Translations under genes and position numbers: made by a program | The notes under the pieces: generated by a model | Seen by the model: only the letters and a program-made list of their open reading frames with translations | The model's database searches: none | Told to the model about the DNA's origin: nothing | Assembly: GCA_024231975.1 (NCBI GenBank) | Contig: JAAEQB010000013.1 | Span: forward strand, 62,001-126,000 | Source of the DNA: Allobosea sp. | Lineage (GTDB): Bacteria > Pseudomonadota > Alphaproteobacteria > Rhizobiales > Beijerinckiaceae | DNA: 64,000 nucleotides | Direction of reading: 5' to 3' | Shown: positions 23,930 through 32,863 of the stretch, in pieces | Layout of the letters: each line of letters starts with the position of its first letter | Numbering within the stretch: the stretch's first letter is position 1

Positions 23930-24805
23930 TTGCTCACCCTTTTCATCCAGCAGGTGCTGAACGGGCTGCTCGACGGGGTCTATTACCTCCTGATCGCGCT
24001 CGGCCTGTCGCTGATCTTCTCGCTCGGCGGCATCGTCAACCTGGCGCATGGCGCCTTCTATGCGATCGGCGCCTATCTTACGATCGTGCTCGCGCCCCAT
24101 ATCGGCTTCGGCGGCGCCATCGTCGCCTCGCCGGTGCTGGTCGCGCTGATCGGCATCGTCATCGAGCGCGGGCTCTTCCAGCGCTTCTATCGCTCGGACC
24201 CGATCCTCTCTCTGCTCTTGACCTTCGGCCTCGCCATGGTCGCCGAGCAATCGCTGCGCATGATCTTCGGCGCGCCGCCGCTCTCCTTCTCGATCCCGCC
24301 TGCGCTGCGCGGCCAGCTCTTCATCGGCGACTTCATCTATTCGCGCTACCGGGCCCTGCTGATCCTGATCGCCGCCGCCTGCGTGCTCGGTCTCTGGTTC
24401 CTCTTGCAGCGCACCGCCTTCGGCCGCGTCGTCCGCGCCGGCGTGCAGAACCCCGACATGGTCGGCGCGCTCGGCATCTCGCTGCAGCCCTACATGATGA
24501 CGGTTGCCGGCATCGGCATCGGCCTTGCCGGGCTTGCCGGCGTGCTGCTCGCACCAATCTATTCGATCCATCCGGCCATGGGCCAGGAGATCATCACGCC
24601 TGCCTTCGTCGTCGTCGTCATCGGCGGGCTCGGCTCGTTCTGGGGCGTCGTCGTCGCCGCACTGATGGTCGGCCTGGTCAAGGGCATCACCATCGGCCTC
24701 GGCCTGACGCAATGGTCGACCGCGGTGATCTACCTGATGATGCTGCTCGTCCTGCTCTTCCGTCCGCGCGGCCTGTTCGGCGAGCGCATCCAGCGCTTCG
24801 AGTGA
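23930..24805 (+). CDS. Branched-chain amino acid-type ABC permease LivH
   Basis: 291 aa from TTG 23930, chosen because AAAGG lies 7 nt upstream; starts further upstream would translate the inverted repeat. Eight or so membrane helices. Typical sequence: FIQQVLNGLLDGVYYLLIALGLSLIF, GIVNLAHGAFYAIGAYL, and the cytoplasmic ATPase-contact loop around GVQNPDMVGALGI. Partner of the LivM domain encoded 7 nt downstream. Confidence 0.9.
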   Translation: MLTLFIQQVLNGLLDGVYYLLIALGLSLIFSLGGIVNLAHGAFYAIGAYLTIVLAPHIGFGGAIVASPVLVALIGIVIERGLFQRFYRSDPILSLLLTFGLAMVAEQSLRMIFGAPPLSFSIPPALRGQLFIGDFIYSRYRALLILIAAACVLGLWFLLQRTAFGRVVRAGVQNPDMVGALGISLQPYMMTVAGIGIGLAGLAGVLLAPIYSIHPAMGQEIITPAFVVVVIGGLGSFWGVVVAALMVGLVKGITIGLGLTQWSTAVIYLMMLLVLLFRPRGLFGERIQRFE

Positions 24806-24812
24806 GACCGAC

Positions 24813-27338
24813 ATGACCAGCTCCCAGCGCGACTACCTCCCGCTCGCCCTCGCCGCCATCGGCCTCAGCCTGCTGCCCTCGCTGATGCATGCGGTCGGGC
24901 TCGGCACGACCTCGGCCACCGAGGTCGTGGTCTTCGCCATCGCCTGCATGGCCCTCAACGTGCTGGTCGGCACGACCGGGCTCGTCTCCTTCGGCCATGG
25001 CGCCTGGTTCGGCATTGCCGCCTATGCCGCCGGCCTGATCCAGCGCAACTGGCTGCCCGGCCAGTTCGCCCTGCCGATCCTGCTCGCGGTCGCCCTCGTC
25101 GCTGTCATCGCGTTCGCCTTCGGCGCGCTGATCCTGCGCCGCCGCGGCGTCTACTTCTCGCTGCTGACGCTGGCGCTCGCCGCCATGATCTATTCGGTCG
25201 CCTTCCGCTGGACCTCGGTCACCGGCGGAGAAGACGGGCTCGGCGGCATCAAGCGCCCGCTCTTCGCCGGCATCGACTTCGAGACCGCCCTGCCCTTCTA
25301 CATGCTGGTCGCGACCATCGGCTTCGCCGTGGTCTACGGCCTCTGGCGCTTCCATCGCTCGCCGGTCGGCACCGTGCTCGTGGCGATCCGCGAGAACGAG
25401 CAGCGCGCCCGCTTCCTCGGCTATGCCACCACCCGCTACAAGCTCGTCGCCTTCACCGTCTCGGCGGCGCTGACGGGTCTCGCCGGCACGCTCCTCCTCT
25501 TCAACAACCGCATGACCTCGGCCGAGCCGATCTCGGTCGCCTTCTCCGGCGAATTGCTGGCGATGGTGGTGATCGGCGGCATGCGCTCCTTCCTCGGGCC
25601 AGCGCTCGGCGCGCTCTTCTTCGTCGTCTTCCGCGATTTGCTCTCCAGCGTCACCGAGAACTGGCTGTTCTGGTTCGGCCTGCTCTTCGTCGCCTTCATC
25701 GTGTTCTCGCCCGACGGGCTCGTCGGCGTCGGCCAGCGCCTGCTCAAGCCTTTCCGCAAGCAGGCGGCCGAGGACGCCGCCATGTCGGCCCGCAAGACCG
25801 GCGCGGTCGAGCTCCCCGCCTTCATGAAGCCGAGCGATGCTGGCGACGGCACGATCCTGACCGCGACCGGCCTCGCCAAGAGCTTCGGGGGCATCAAGGC
25901 GGTCGAGAACGTCGACATCGCCATGCATGACCGCAAGCTGCACGCGCTGATCGGCCCGAACGGCGCCGGCAAGACCACCGCCTTCAACCTGATCTCCGGC
26001 ATGTTCTCACCTGATCGCGGCGAGGTCCGCCTGCGCGAGCGCAACGTGGCCGGGCTCTCGCCCGAGGCGATCACGCAAGCCGGCATCGGCCGCGCCTTCC
26101 AGATCACCAACCTCTTCCCGGCGCTCTCCGTCGCCGAGAATGTCCGCCTCGCCGTGCAGGCGCGGGCGCCGGAGCGCTTCGGCCTCTGGCAGGCGGCAGG
26201 CGGCCTCGATCAGGTCAATGACGAGACCCGCCAGGTCATCTCGACCATGGGCCTCTCCGGCATCGAAGCGGCGGAGGCCGGCTCGCTCAGCTATGGCGGC
26301 CAGCGCCTGCTCGACATGAGCCTCGCCTTGGCGACCAGCCCGCGCGTGCTCCTCCTCGACGAGCCGCTTGCCGGCCTCGCCGCAGCCGAGCGCGAGCGCG
26401 TCGGCAACCTGATCAAGTCGATCTCGACCGACCTGCCGGTGCTCCTGGTCGAGCATGACATCGACCGCGTCTTCGCCATCGCCGACCATGTCACGGTGAT
26501 GAACGAGGGCTCGGTGCTGGTCGACGGCACGGTCGAGGACGCCCGCTCCTCGCCCAAGGTGCAGGAGGTCTACATCGGCTCTGGCGCCCATGCCCTGGCC
26601 GAGAAGCCGCGTGAGAGCGCCGCTGGCGACAAGGTGCTGCTCGGTCTCGACAACGTCGACACCTTCTACGGCAAGAGCCACATCCTGCGGCAGGTCAGCT
26701 TCGGCGTGCACGAGAACGAGATTGTCGCCCTGCTCGGCCGCAACGGCGCCGGCAAGTCGACCCTGCTCAAGACCATCACCGGCATCGCCCCGCCCGCCTC
26801 CGGTACGATCAGCCTTGCCGGCGGCGACATCGCCCGCCTGCCGCCGGCCCAGATCGCCCGCGCCGGCATCGCCTATGTCCCACAGGGGCGCGGCCTCTTC
26901 GCCGGCATGAGCGTCAAGGACAATATGGAGCTCGGCCGCCTGCGCCGCCGCACCGGCAACGGCACCCATTGGGAAGACGAGAAGATCTTCTCCTTCTTCC
27001 CGCGCATCAAAGAGCGCTGGCAGTCGCCCGCCGACTATCTCTCCGGCGGGGAGCAGCAGATGGTCGCGGTGGCGCGCGCGCTTTCCGGCGACACCAAGGT
27101 GCTCCTGCTCGACGAGCCCTTCGAGGGCCTGGCGCCGGCGGTGGTCGAGGAATTGTTCGAGGCCTTCGACAAGCTGCGCAAGGAGATCGCCATCGTCATC
27201 GTCGATCACCATCTCGACCTGGCGCTGGCGCTCTCCGACCGCACCGTCGTGCTCGAACGCGGCCAGGTCACCCATATCGGCCCATCCCGCGCCCTCAGCC
27301 AGGACCTTGCGCTGCGGCGGCAGGTGCTGTGGCTGTGA
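24813..27338 (+). CDS. Single-chain LivM-LivG-LivF fusion (permease plus two ABC ATPases)
   Basis: 841 aa. Residues 1-310 are a LivM-type permease (NVLVGTTGLVSFGHGAWF, GVYFSLLTLALAAM). Residues 345-590 are a LivG ATPase with Walker A GPNGAGKTT (~381), signature LSYGGQ (~492) and Walker B VLLLDEP (~512). Residues 607-841 are a LivF ATPase with Walker A GRNGAGKST (~642), signature LSGGEQQ (~743) and VLLLDEPFEGLAP. These parts are normally separate genes or pairs; having all three in one chain fixes stoichiometry. Both ATP sites look intact, apart from LSYGG for LSGG in the first. Confidence 0.92.
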   Translation: MTSSQRDYLPLALAAIGLSLLPSLMHAVGLGTTSATEVVVFAIACMALNVLVGTTGLVSFGHGAWFGIAAYAAGLIQRNWLPGQFALPILLAVALVAVIAFAFGALILRRRGVYFSLLTLALAAMIYSVAFRWTSVTGGEDGLGGIKRPLFAGIDFETALPFYMLVATIGFAVVYGLWRFHRSPVGTVLVAIRENEQRARFLGYATTRYKLVAFTVSAALTGLAGTLLLFNNRMTSAEPISVAFSGELLAMVVIGGMRSFLGPALGALFFVVFRDLLSSVTENWLFWFGLLFVAFIVFSPDGLVGVGQRLLKPFRKQAAEDAAMSARKTGAVELPAFMKPSDAGDGTILTATGLAKSFGGIKAVENVDIAMHDRKLHALIGPNGAGKTTAFNLISGMFSPDRGEVRLRERNVAGLSPEAITQAGIGRAFQITNLFPALSVAENVRLAVQARAPERFGLWQAAGGLDQVNDETRQVISTMGLSGIEAAEAGSLSYGGQRLLDMSLALATSPRVLLLDEPLAGLAAAERERVGNLIKSISTDLPVLLVEHDIDRVFAIADHVTVMNEGSVLVDGTVEDARSSPKVQEVYIGSGAHALAEKPRESAAGDKVLLGLDNVDTFYGKSHILRQVSFGVHENEIVALLGRNGAGKSTLLKTITGIAPPASGTISLAGGDIARLPPAQIARAGIAYVPQGRGLFAGMSVKDNMELGRLRRRTGNGTHWEDEKIFSFFPRIKERWQSPADYLSGGEQQMVAVARALSGDTKVLLLDEPFEGLAPAVVEELFEAFDKLRKEIAIVIVDHHLDLALALSDRTVVLERGQVTHIGPSRALSQDLALRRQVLWL

Positions 27339-27376
27339 TGCGCATCCCCCGTCTTTCCGGGGCTTCGCGCAGCGAA

Positions 27377-27470
27377 GAGCCCGGAACCCATAACCGTTGT
27401 CGGTCCCAAAAGAATCGCCACCATTGTCGCACCTTGCCCACGACCACCTGTGGTTATGGGTTCCGGGCTC
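27377..27470. repeat. Perfect 19-bp inverted repeat (REP-like)
   Basis: GAGCCCGGAACCCATAACC (27377-27395) and its exact complement (27452-27470) are 56 bp apart, flanked by a further CCGGGGC/GCCCCGG pair (near 27357 and 27485). It occupies the 196-bp gap between the transporter fusion and the dehydrogenase. Typical of mobile palindromic repeats in Rhizobiales; may terminate or stabilise mRNA. Confidence 0.65.
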
Positions 27471-27534
27471 ACGCCTGCGGCGTGCCCCGGAATGACGGCG
27501 TGGTTCCCGTTCGTCTGACCATGGATGTTCCCGC

Positions 27535-28476
27535 ATGACCAAGATCGCCATCGTCGGCTCGGGCCTGATCGGCCGCGCCTGGGCCACCGTCTTCGCCAGC
27601 CATGGCTTCGAGGTCGCGCTGCACGATGTGAAGCTGGAGGCCGCCAAGGCCGCCCGCACCCATATCGGCAAGAACCTCAAGGAACTCGCAGGCCACGGCC
27701 TCGTCGACGATCCCGCGGGGTCGCTCGCCCGCATCCGCGTCGCCAAGGACCTCGCCGATGCGCTGAAAGGCGTGGCGCTGGTGCAGGAGAACGGGCCGGA
27801 GACGGTCGAGGCCAAGCGCGAGCTCTTCGCCCAGATGGACGCGCTCGCGCCGGCCTCCGCGATCCTGGCCTCCTCGACCTCCTTCATCATGGCCTCGACC
27901 TTTTCGGAAGAGCTGAAGGGCCGGGCCCGCTGCCTCGTCGCCCACCCGGTCAACCCGCCGCATCTGGTCCCGATCGTCGAACTGGCGCCGGCGCCCTGGA
28001 CCGCCCCCAAGGTCGTCGCCAAGGCCAAGCGCATCTACGAACAGGCCGGCCAGGTCGCGATCATGCTGCGCAAGGAGAAGCCCGGCTTCGTGCTCAACCG
28101 CCTGCAGGCGGTGCTGCTGGCCGAAGCCTTCCGCCTCGTCGGCGAGGGCGTCGCCAGCGCCGAGGATGTCGACAAGACCATCCGCGACGGGCTCGGCCTG
28201 CGCTGGTCGTTCATGGGCCCGTTCGAGACGATCGAACTCAATGCGCCGGGCGGGATCCCCGACTACTGCTCACGCTATTCCGAGTCGCTCGATCGCATGG
28301 TCAAATCCTCGGAGGGGCTCGGCAATCCGTTCAAGCCCGAGACGGTCGCCGAGGTCATGCGCGAATGGCGCGGTGCGCAGGAAGCGACCCGCGTCAAGCG
28401 CCTGAGCGACTGGCGCGATGGCCGCCTCGCGGCTTTGCAGGCGCATAAGCGCGCCGCGAAGCGCAAGCCGGCGTGA
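27535..28476 (+). CDS. 3-hydroxyacyl-CoA dehydrogenase-family enzyme (carnitine dehydrogenase/lambda-crystallin-like)
   Basis: 313 aa. N-terminal Rossmann domain with IAIVGSGLIGRAWATVFA; catalytic-region motifs LASSTSFI, AHPVNPPHLVPIVEL (His of the dyad) and GFVLNRLQ; C-terminal helical 3HCDH domain with GLRWSFMGPFETIELN. The lambda-crystallin/carnitine-dehydrogenase branch fits best; there is no fused thioesterase as in some rhizobial carnitine dehydrogenases. The BKACE gene 39 bp downstream could cleave the beta-keto product, a known pairing in carnitine catabolism. Confidence 0.8.
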   Translation: MTKIAIVGSGLIGRAWATVFASHGFEVALHDVKLEAAKAARTHIGKNLKELAGHGLVDDPAGSLARIRVAKDLADALKGVALVQENGPETVEAKRELFAQMDALAPASAILASSTSFIMASTFSEELKGRARCLVAHPVNPPHLVPIVELAPAPWTAPKVVAKAKRIYEQAGQVAIMLRKEKPGFVLNRLQAVLLAEAFRLVGEGVASAEDVDKTIRDGLGLRWSFMGPFETIELNAPGGIPDYCSRYSESLDRMVKSSEGLGNPFKPETVAEVMREWRGAQEATRVKRLSDWRDGRLAALQAHKRAAKRKPA

Positions 28477-28515
28477 GTTTCAGAGATTTAGGGATCAGCG
28501 AAGGACTCAAATCGC

Positions 28516-29448
28516 ATGGCCAAGAACCGCAAAGTCATCATCACCTGCGCCGTCACCGGCGCGATCCACACCCCCTCGATGTCGCCCTATCTGCCGGTGA
28601 CGCCCGAGGAGATCATCGATGCCGCCGTCGGCGCGGCCGAGGCTGGGGCGGCGCTGGTCCATGTCCATGCCCGCAATCCGAAGACCGGCCAGCCCGACCA
28701 GTCGCCCGAGGCCTTCGAGCCCTTCCTCAAGGTGATCAAGCAGCGCTCGAACTGCGTCATCAACATCACCACCGGCGGCGCCCCGACCATGCTGGTCGAG
28801 GAGCGCCTCAAGCCCTGCGCCCATTTCAAGCCCGAGGTCGCCTCGCTCAACATGGGCTCGATGAATTTCGGGCTCTACCCGATGCTGAACCGCTTCAAGG
28901 AGTTCAAGCACGATTGGGAGCGGCCCTATCTCGAAGGCTCGGACGACCGCGTCTTCAAGAACACCTTCAAGGACATCGCCAACATCCTGACCACCTGCGC
29001 CGAGAACGGCACGCGCTTCGAGATCGAGTGCTACGACATCGGCCATCTCTACACGCTCGCCCATTTCGTCGATCGCGGGCTGGTGAAGCCGCCTTTCTTC
29101 GTCCAGTCGGTCTTCGGCCTGCTCGGCGGCATCGGCCCGCATCCCGAGGACGTCGCGCATATGAAGCGCACGGCCGACCGGCTCTTCGGCGACGACTATC
29201 ACTGGTCGGTGCTCGGCGCCGGCCGCCACCAGCTTCCGATCGCGGCGATGGCGGTCGCGATGGGCGGCAATCTGCGCGTCGGGCTGGAAGACTCGCTCTG
29301 GCTCGGCCCCGGCCAGCTCGCCAAGTCGAACGCCGATCAGGTCCGCGCCGCCCGCAAGATCATCGAGGGCCTCGGCCTGGAGATCGCGACGCCGGACGAT
29401 GCCCGCGAGCAGCTCCAGCTCAAGGGCGCCGACAAGGTCGCGTTCTGA
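28516..29448 (+). CDS. BKACE (beta-keto acid cleavage enzyme, DUF849)
   Basis: 310 aa TIM-barrel. Family landmarks: VIITCAVTGAIHTPSMSPYLPVTPEEI, the zinc-binding ALVHVHARNP (HxH), NITTGG, ASLNMGSMNF, and GNLRVGLEDSLWLGPG. BKACE enzymes condense acetyl-CoA with a beta-keto acid and release acetoacetate plus a new CoA ester; known substrates include 3-keto-5-aminohexanoate and dehydrocarnitine. The upstream dehydrogenase would generate the keto substrate. Dehydrocarnitine is the best guess, not proven. Confidence 0.9.
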   Translation: MAKNRKVIITCAVTGAIHTPSMSPYLPVTPEEIIDAAVGAAEAGAALVHVHARNPKTGQPDQSPEAFEPFLKVIKQRSNCVINITTGGAPTMLVEERLKPCAHFKPEVASLNMGSMNFGLYPMLNRFKEFKHDWERPYLEGSDDRVFKNTFKDIANILTTCAENGTRFEIECYDIGHLYTLAHFVDRGLVKPPFFVQSVFGLLGGIGPHPEDVAHMKRTADRLFGDDYHWSVLGAGRHQLPIAAMAVAMGGNLRVGLEDSLWLGPGQLAKSNADQVRAARKIIEGLGLEIATPDDAREQLQLKGADKVAF

Positions 29449-29545
29449 AATTGCTTGCACCGACCTCCGGTGAGCTTGGCTCATAAGAGGTCGGACGATA
29501 AACCTCGCGGCCGACCTCAAACGAACCCGGCCGGCCGCGCAGTTC

Positions 29546-31189
29546 ATGCAGATATTCACCTTCATCCTGATCCTGGTCATGGCGGTGGTGGCGTCGCAGC
29601 CGCTGACCCGGCTGTTCAGGATCATCCCGCTCCCGATCGTCCAGATCGCGTTGGGCGCTGCCCTGGCCTGGCCGACCGCCAGCTTCCACCCCCGGATGGA
29701 GCCGGAGCTCTTCCTCCTGCTCTTCATCGCCCCGCTGCTCTTCGCCGATGCCTGGGAGGCGCCCAAGCGCGAATATCGCAAGCTGCTGCGGCCGATCCTG
29801 TCGCTGGCCTTCGGCCTCGTCTTCTTCACCACCCTCGTTTGCGGTTTTGCCCTGCACTGGCTGGTGCCGTCCATGCCGCTGCCGGTCGCTTTCGCACTCG
29901 CCGCCGTGCTCTCGCCGACCGATGCGGTCGCTGTCTCGTCGATCGTCGACAAGGAGACCGTGCCGAAAAACCTGATGCACATTCTCGAAGGGGAATCGCT
30001 GCTCAACGACGCGTCGGGCCTGGTGATCTTCCGCTTCGCCACTGCGGCCGCTTTGACCGGCACGTTTTCGTTCTGGCAGACCTCGCTCGCCTTCCTCTTC
30101 GCCGTCGCCGGCGGCATCGCCGCAGGATTGCTGGCGGTCGCCGTCGTCTCCTGGGCGCTGAAGCTGCTGGCGAAGTTCGACCGGATCGCGCCGGAAGCGC
30201 AGGTTCTGGTCGTGATGTTCCTGCCCTTCGCCGCCTTCCTCGCGGCGGAAGCCGTGCATGCCTCCGGCGTGCTCGCCGCCGTCGTCGCTGGCCTCACCGT
30301 CGGGCGCACCCGCACCGCCAACCGGCTCAGCGTCTCCGCCTATATGCTCGCCCATTCGTTCTGGACGATGCTGGCCTTCCTCCTGAACGGCACCCTCTTC
30401 GTCCTGCTCGGCCTGCAATTGCCGGCAATCATCCGCACCGTTCCGCCGGCGCTCATCGACACGCATTGGCTGTGGCAACCGCTCGGCATCATCGTCGCGC
30501 TGACGCTCTGCCTGATCCTGCTGCGCTTTGTCTGGATCACGGTCGCCATCGCGCTGAGCCGCGTCGTCAGCCGGCGCCTGCGCCTGGAGCAGTTCCACAC
30601 CACCTTGCGCACCCGATTGGCCGGCTCGATCGCCGGCGTGCGCGGCGCGGTGACGCTCGCCGGCGTGCTGTCATTCCCGGTGCTGGCGCTCGATGGCTCG
30701 CCCTTCCCCGGGCGCGATGCCGCGATCTTCCTGGCTGCCGGCGTGATCCTGCTCTGGCTGGCGATCGCCAGTCTCGGCCTGCCGCCGATCGTGCGCGGGC
30801 TGGCCGCCGGCCATGGCGCCACGCAGGCCACCGAATTGCGGCGGGCGCGGATCACCGCGACGGAAGCCGCGATCGCCCGGCTCGAAGGCGTCGCCCATCG
30901 CGGTGGCACCGATGGTGCCGCGACCGTCGACCAGGCGGTTGCCGAGGGCCTGATCGCGACCTATCGGCGGCGCCTCGCGCTGCTCGACGATGGCCAAACA
31001 CCGCGGGAGGAGGCCGTCGCGTTGTACCGAGCCGAGAGCAAGCTGCGCCAGACCGCCCTCGCGGCAGAGCGCGAGGCCCTGCGCGCCCTGTTGAAGAGCG
31101 GCGAGATCGACGACGTCACCTTCAACGCGCTGGCGCACGAGATCGCCCTGCACGACGTGCTCGCCGCGACGAAGGCCGGATCACACTGA
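29546..31189 (+). CDS. CPA1-type Na+/H+ antiporter
   Basis: 547 aa, about 12 membrane helices to residue ~420, then a soluble helical tail (about 120 aa). The transport core contains FALAAVLSPTDAVAVSSIV and LEGESLLNDASGLVIFRFA, with the Asp residues used by CPA1 antiporters. GVRGAVTLAGVLSFP is a further signature. Exchanges cytoplasmic Na+ for periplasmic H+ or the reverse for pH and salt balance. Monocistronic; 97 bp after the BKACE gene and convergent with tam. Confidence 0.88.
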   Translation: MQIFTFILILVMAVVASQPLTRLFRIIPLPIVQIALGAALAWPTASFHPRMEPELFLLLFIAPLLFADAWEAPKREYRKLLRPILSLAFGLVFFTTLVCGFALHWLVPSMPLPVAFALAAVLSPTDAVAVSSIVDKETVPKNLMHILEGESLLNDASGLVIFRFATAAALTGTFSFWQTSLAFLFAVAGGIAAGLLAVAVVSWALKLLAKFDRIAPEAQVLVVMFLPFAAFLAAEAVHASGVLAAVVAGLTVGRTRTANRLSVSAYMLAHSFWTMLAFLLNGTLFVLLGLQLPAIIRTVPPALIDTHWLWQPLGIIVALTLCLILLRFVWITVAIALSRVVSRRLRLEQFHTTLRTRLAGSIAGVRGAVTLAGVLSFPVLALDGSPFPGRDAAIFLAAGVILLWLAIASLGLPPIVRGLAAGHGATQATELRRARITATEAAIARLEGVAHRGGTDGAATVDQAVAEGLIATYRRRLALLDDGQTPREEAVALYRAESKLRQTALAAEREALRALLKSGEIDDVTFNALAHEIALHDVLAATKAGSH

Positions 31190-31198
31190 CCGCCGGAG

Positions 31199-31981
31199 TT
31201 ACGTCCGCGCAGCCAGGATGAACAGGCGCGGAAAGCGCAGCAGCACCTTGCCATCCGGCTCGACCGGATAGGCGGCTCCGATCTTCTCGCGATAGAGGGC
31301 GAGGAAGGCTTCGCGCTCATCGGCCGGCAGCGGGTCGATATAGGGCTTCAGGCCCGTGCTCTTGAACCATTCGACGATGGCGTCATGTCCGGCAAGCGCG
31401 TGGACATAGGTCGTCTGCCAGATGTCGACCGCGCAACCGGCTTCCATCAGCCAGCGCCGGTAATCCGAGAATGAGCCGATCACCGCTTTCGACGCGCGAG
31501 CATTGGCGAGCCGGGCCGCCCACGGCCCTTCGGCCGCGGCCTCGTCCATCGAGACATGCGAGGGCTCGCTGAGATTGTTCGGCATCTGCACGGCGAGCAC
31601 GCCGCCCGGCGCCAATGATCGCGCTAGCCGCGCGAACAGAGCCGGGTGGTCGGGAATCCATTGCAGCGCCGCATTGGCGAAGATCAGGTCGTAGCGGCCC
31701 TCCGCCGACCAGCTCTCCAGATCGGCCAGAGTGAAGGAGAGCTGCGGCAGGCGCTTGCGCGCCTTCTCCAGCATATCAGGCGAGGAATCCAGGCCCTCGA
31801 CCACCGCGCTCGGGAAGCGGGCCGCGACCAGCTCGGTGCTGTTGCCGGGCCCGCAGCCGAGATCGATGCAGCGCCGCGGATCGACGAGGCGGACGCGCTG
31901 GATCAGGTCGAGCGGCGGGCGCGTCCGCTCGTCCTCGAAGCGCAGATACTGGTTCGCATCCCAGTCGACCTTGCCCGTCAT
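31199..31981 (-). CDS. tam: Trans-aconitate 2-methyltransferase
   Basis: 260 aa from ATG 31981 (MTGKVDWDANQYLRFEDERTRP, the characteristic Tam start; a start 7 codons earlier is possible). SAM motif I is CIDLGCGPGNSTELV. Further family marks are NAALQWIPDHPAL and VQMPNNLSEPSH. It methyl-esterifies trans-aconitate, a spontaneous by-product that inhibits aconitase. Only 9 bp separate its stop from the antiporter stop. Confidence 0.88.
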   Translation of the reverse strand: MTGKVDWDANQYLRFEDERTRPPLDLIQRVRLVDPRRCIDLGCGPGNSTELVAARFPSAVVEGLDSSPDMLEKARKRLPQLSFTLADLESWSAEGRYDLIFANAALQWIPDHPALFARLARSLAPGGVLAVQMPNNLSEPSHVSMDEAAAEGPWAARLANARASKAVIGSFSDYRRWLMEAGCAVDIWQTTYVHALAGHDAIVEWFKSTGLKPYIDPLPADEREAFLALYREKIGAAYPVEPDGKVLLRFPRLFILAART

Positions 31982-32027
31982 CGCGCCTACTCCGTTCGTC
32001 AAATCGTGCGGCGCGATGGCTACGCTT

Positions 32028-32732
32028 CTAGAGCGAACGCATCAAGCCGCCATCGACGCGCAGGTTCTGGCCGGTGATGTAGCCGGCGCCGTCCGAGGCG
32101 AGGAAGGCGATCGTCGCGGCGATCTCCTCGCTGGTGCCGTAGCGCTGCATCGGCACGCCGGCGCGGCGCTCCTCGGTCGCCGGCAGCGAGTCGATCCAGC
32201 CGGGCAGCACATTGTTCATGCGCACATTCTGCGCCGCATACTGGTCGGCGAAGAGCTTGGTGTAGGCCGCGAGCCCGGCGCGGAACACCGCCGATGTCGG
32301 GAAATTGGCGGCCGGCTCGAAAGCCCAGGCGGTCGAGATGTTGACGATCGCGCCCGATTTCTGCGCCGCCATCACCGGCGCGACCAGCCGGGTCGGCCGG
32401 ATGACGTTCATCAGATAGACGTCGAGCCCGGTATGCCATTGCTCGTCGGTGATCTCGGTGATCGGCGCGCGCGGGCCGTGGCCGGCGCTGTTGACCAGCA
32501 CGTCGATGCGGCCGAAGCGCTCCAGGGTCTGGTCGACCAGGCGCTTCAGGTCGTCGTTCGACAGGTTCGAGCCGGTGACGCCGAAGCCGCCGAGTTCCTT
32601 GGCCAGGGCCTCGCCCTTGCCGGAAGACGACAGGATCGCGAGCTTGAAGCCGTCCTGCGCCAGCCGCTTCGCCGCGGCAGCGCCCATGCCGCTGCCGCCA
32701 GCGGTAACAATTGCGACTTTTTCTCCTGCCAT
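32028..32732 (-). CDS. SDR-family protein with non-canonical active site
   Basis: 234 aa from ATG 32732 (MAGEKVAIVTAGGSGMGAA). The cofactor loop and NSAG are present. Where YxxxK is expected the sequence reads TSAVFRAGLAAYTK, so Tyr and Lys of the catalytic tetrad seem absent at their normal positions, while the C-terminal SDR part (ITGQNLRVDGG) is normal. It may use another residue, or not be an oxidoreductase. Divergent from a LysR gene that probably controls it. Confidence 0.75.
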   Translation of the reverse strand: MAGEKVAIVTAGGSGMGAAAAKRLAQDGFKLAILSSSGKGEALAKELGGFGVTGSNLSNDDLKRLVDQTLERFGRIDVLVNSAGHGPRAPITEITDEQWHTGLDVYLMNVIRPTRLVAPVMAAQKSGAIVNISTAWAFEPAANFPTSAVFRAGLAAYTKLFADQYAAQNVRMNNVLPGWIDSLPATEERRAGVPMQRYGTSEEIAATIAFLASDGAGYITGQNLRVDGGLMRSL

Positions 32733-32815
32733 GGAACGCTCCATCATTCTGCAAAAGGTATCGAGGCGCTGCCAACAGCGCAGCTCATCCTCGCCTTTCT
32801 CGCACTAGCCGCATA

Positions 32816-32831
32816 AACTCGCCAGCGAGTT
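32816..32831. promoter_or_regulatory. Candidate LysR operator palindrome
   Basis: AACTCGC-CA-GCGAGTT is a perfect inverted repeat 33 bp before the LysR start and 84 bp before the divergent SDR start. A further TATCGATA palindrome follows at 32843-32850. Position suits autoregulation plus activation of the SDR. No experimental support. Confidence 0.35.
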
Positions 32832-32863
32832 GGCCAGCGTCTTATCGATAGAAAAACTACTGC

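Noticed and set aside
26007..28034. 675-codon minus-strand frame across the transporter fusion and dehydrogenase
   Set aside because: Runs through two real genes and the palindromic repeat on the other strand; no domain seen.
28507..30598. Two long minus-strand frames opposite BKACE and the antiporter
   Set aside because: Low-complexity shadow translations overlapping well-supported genes.
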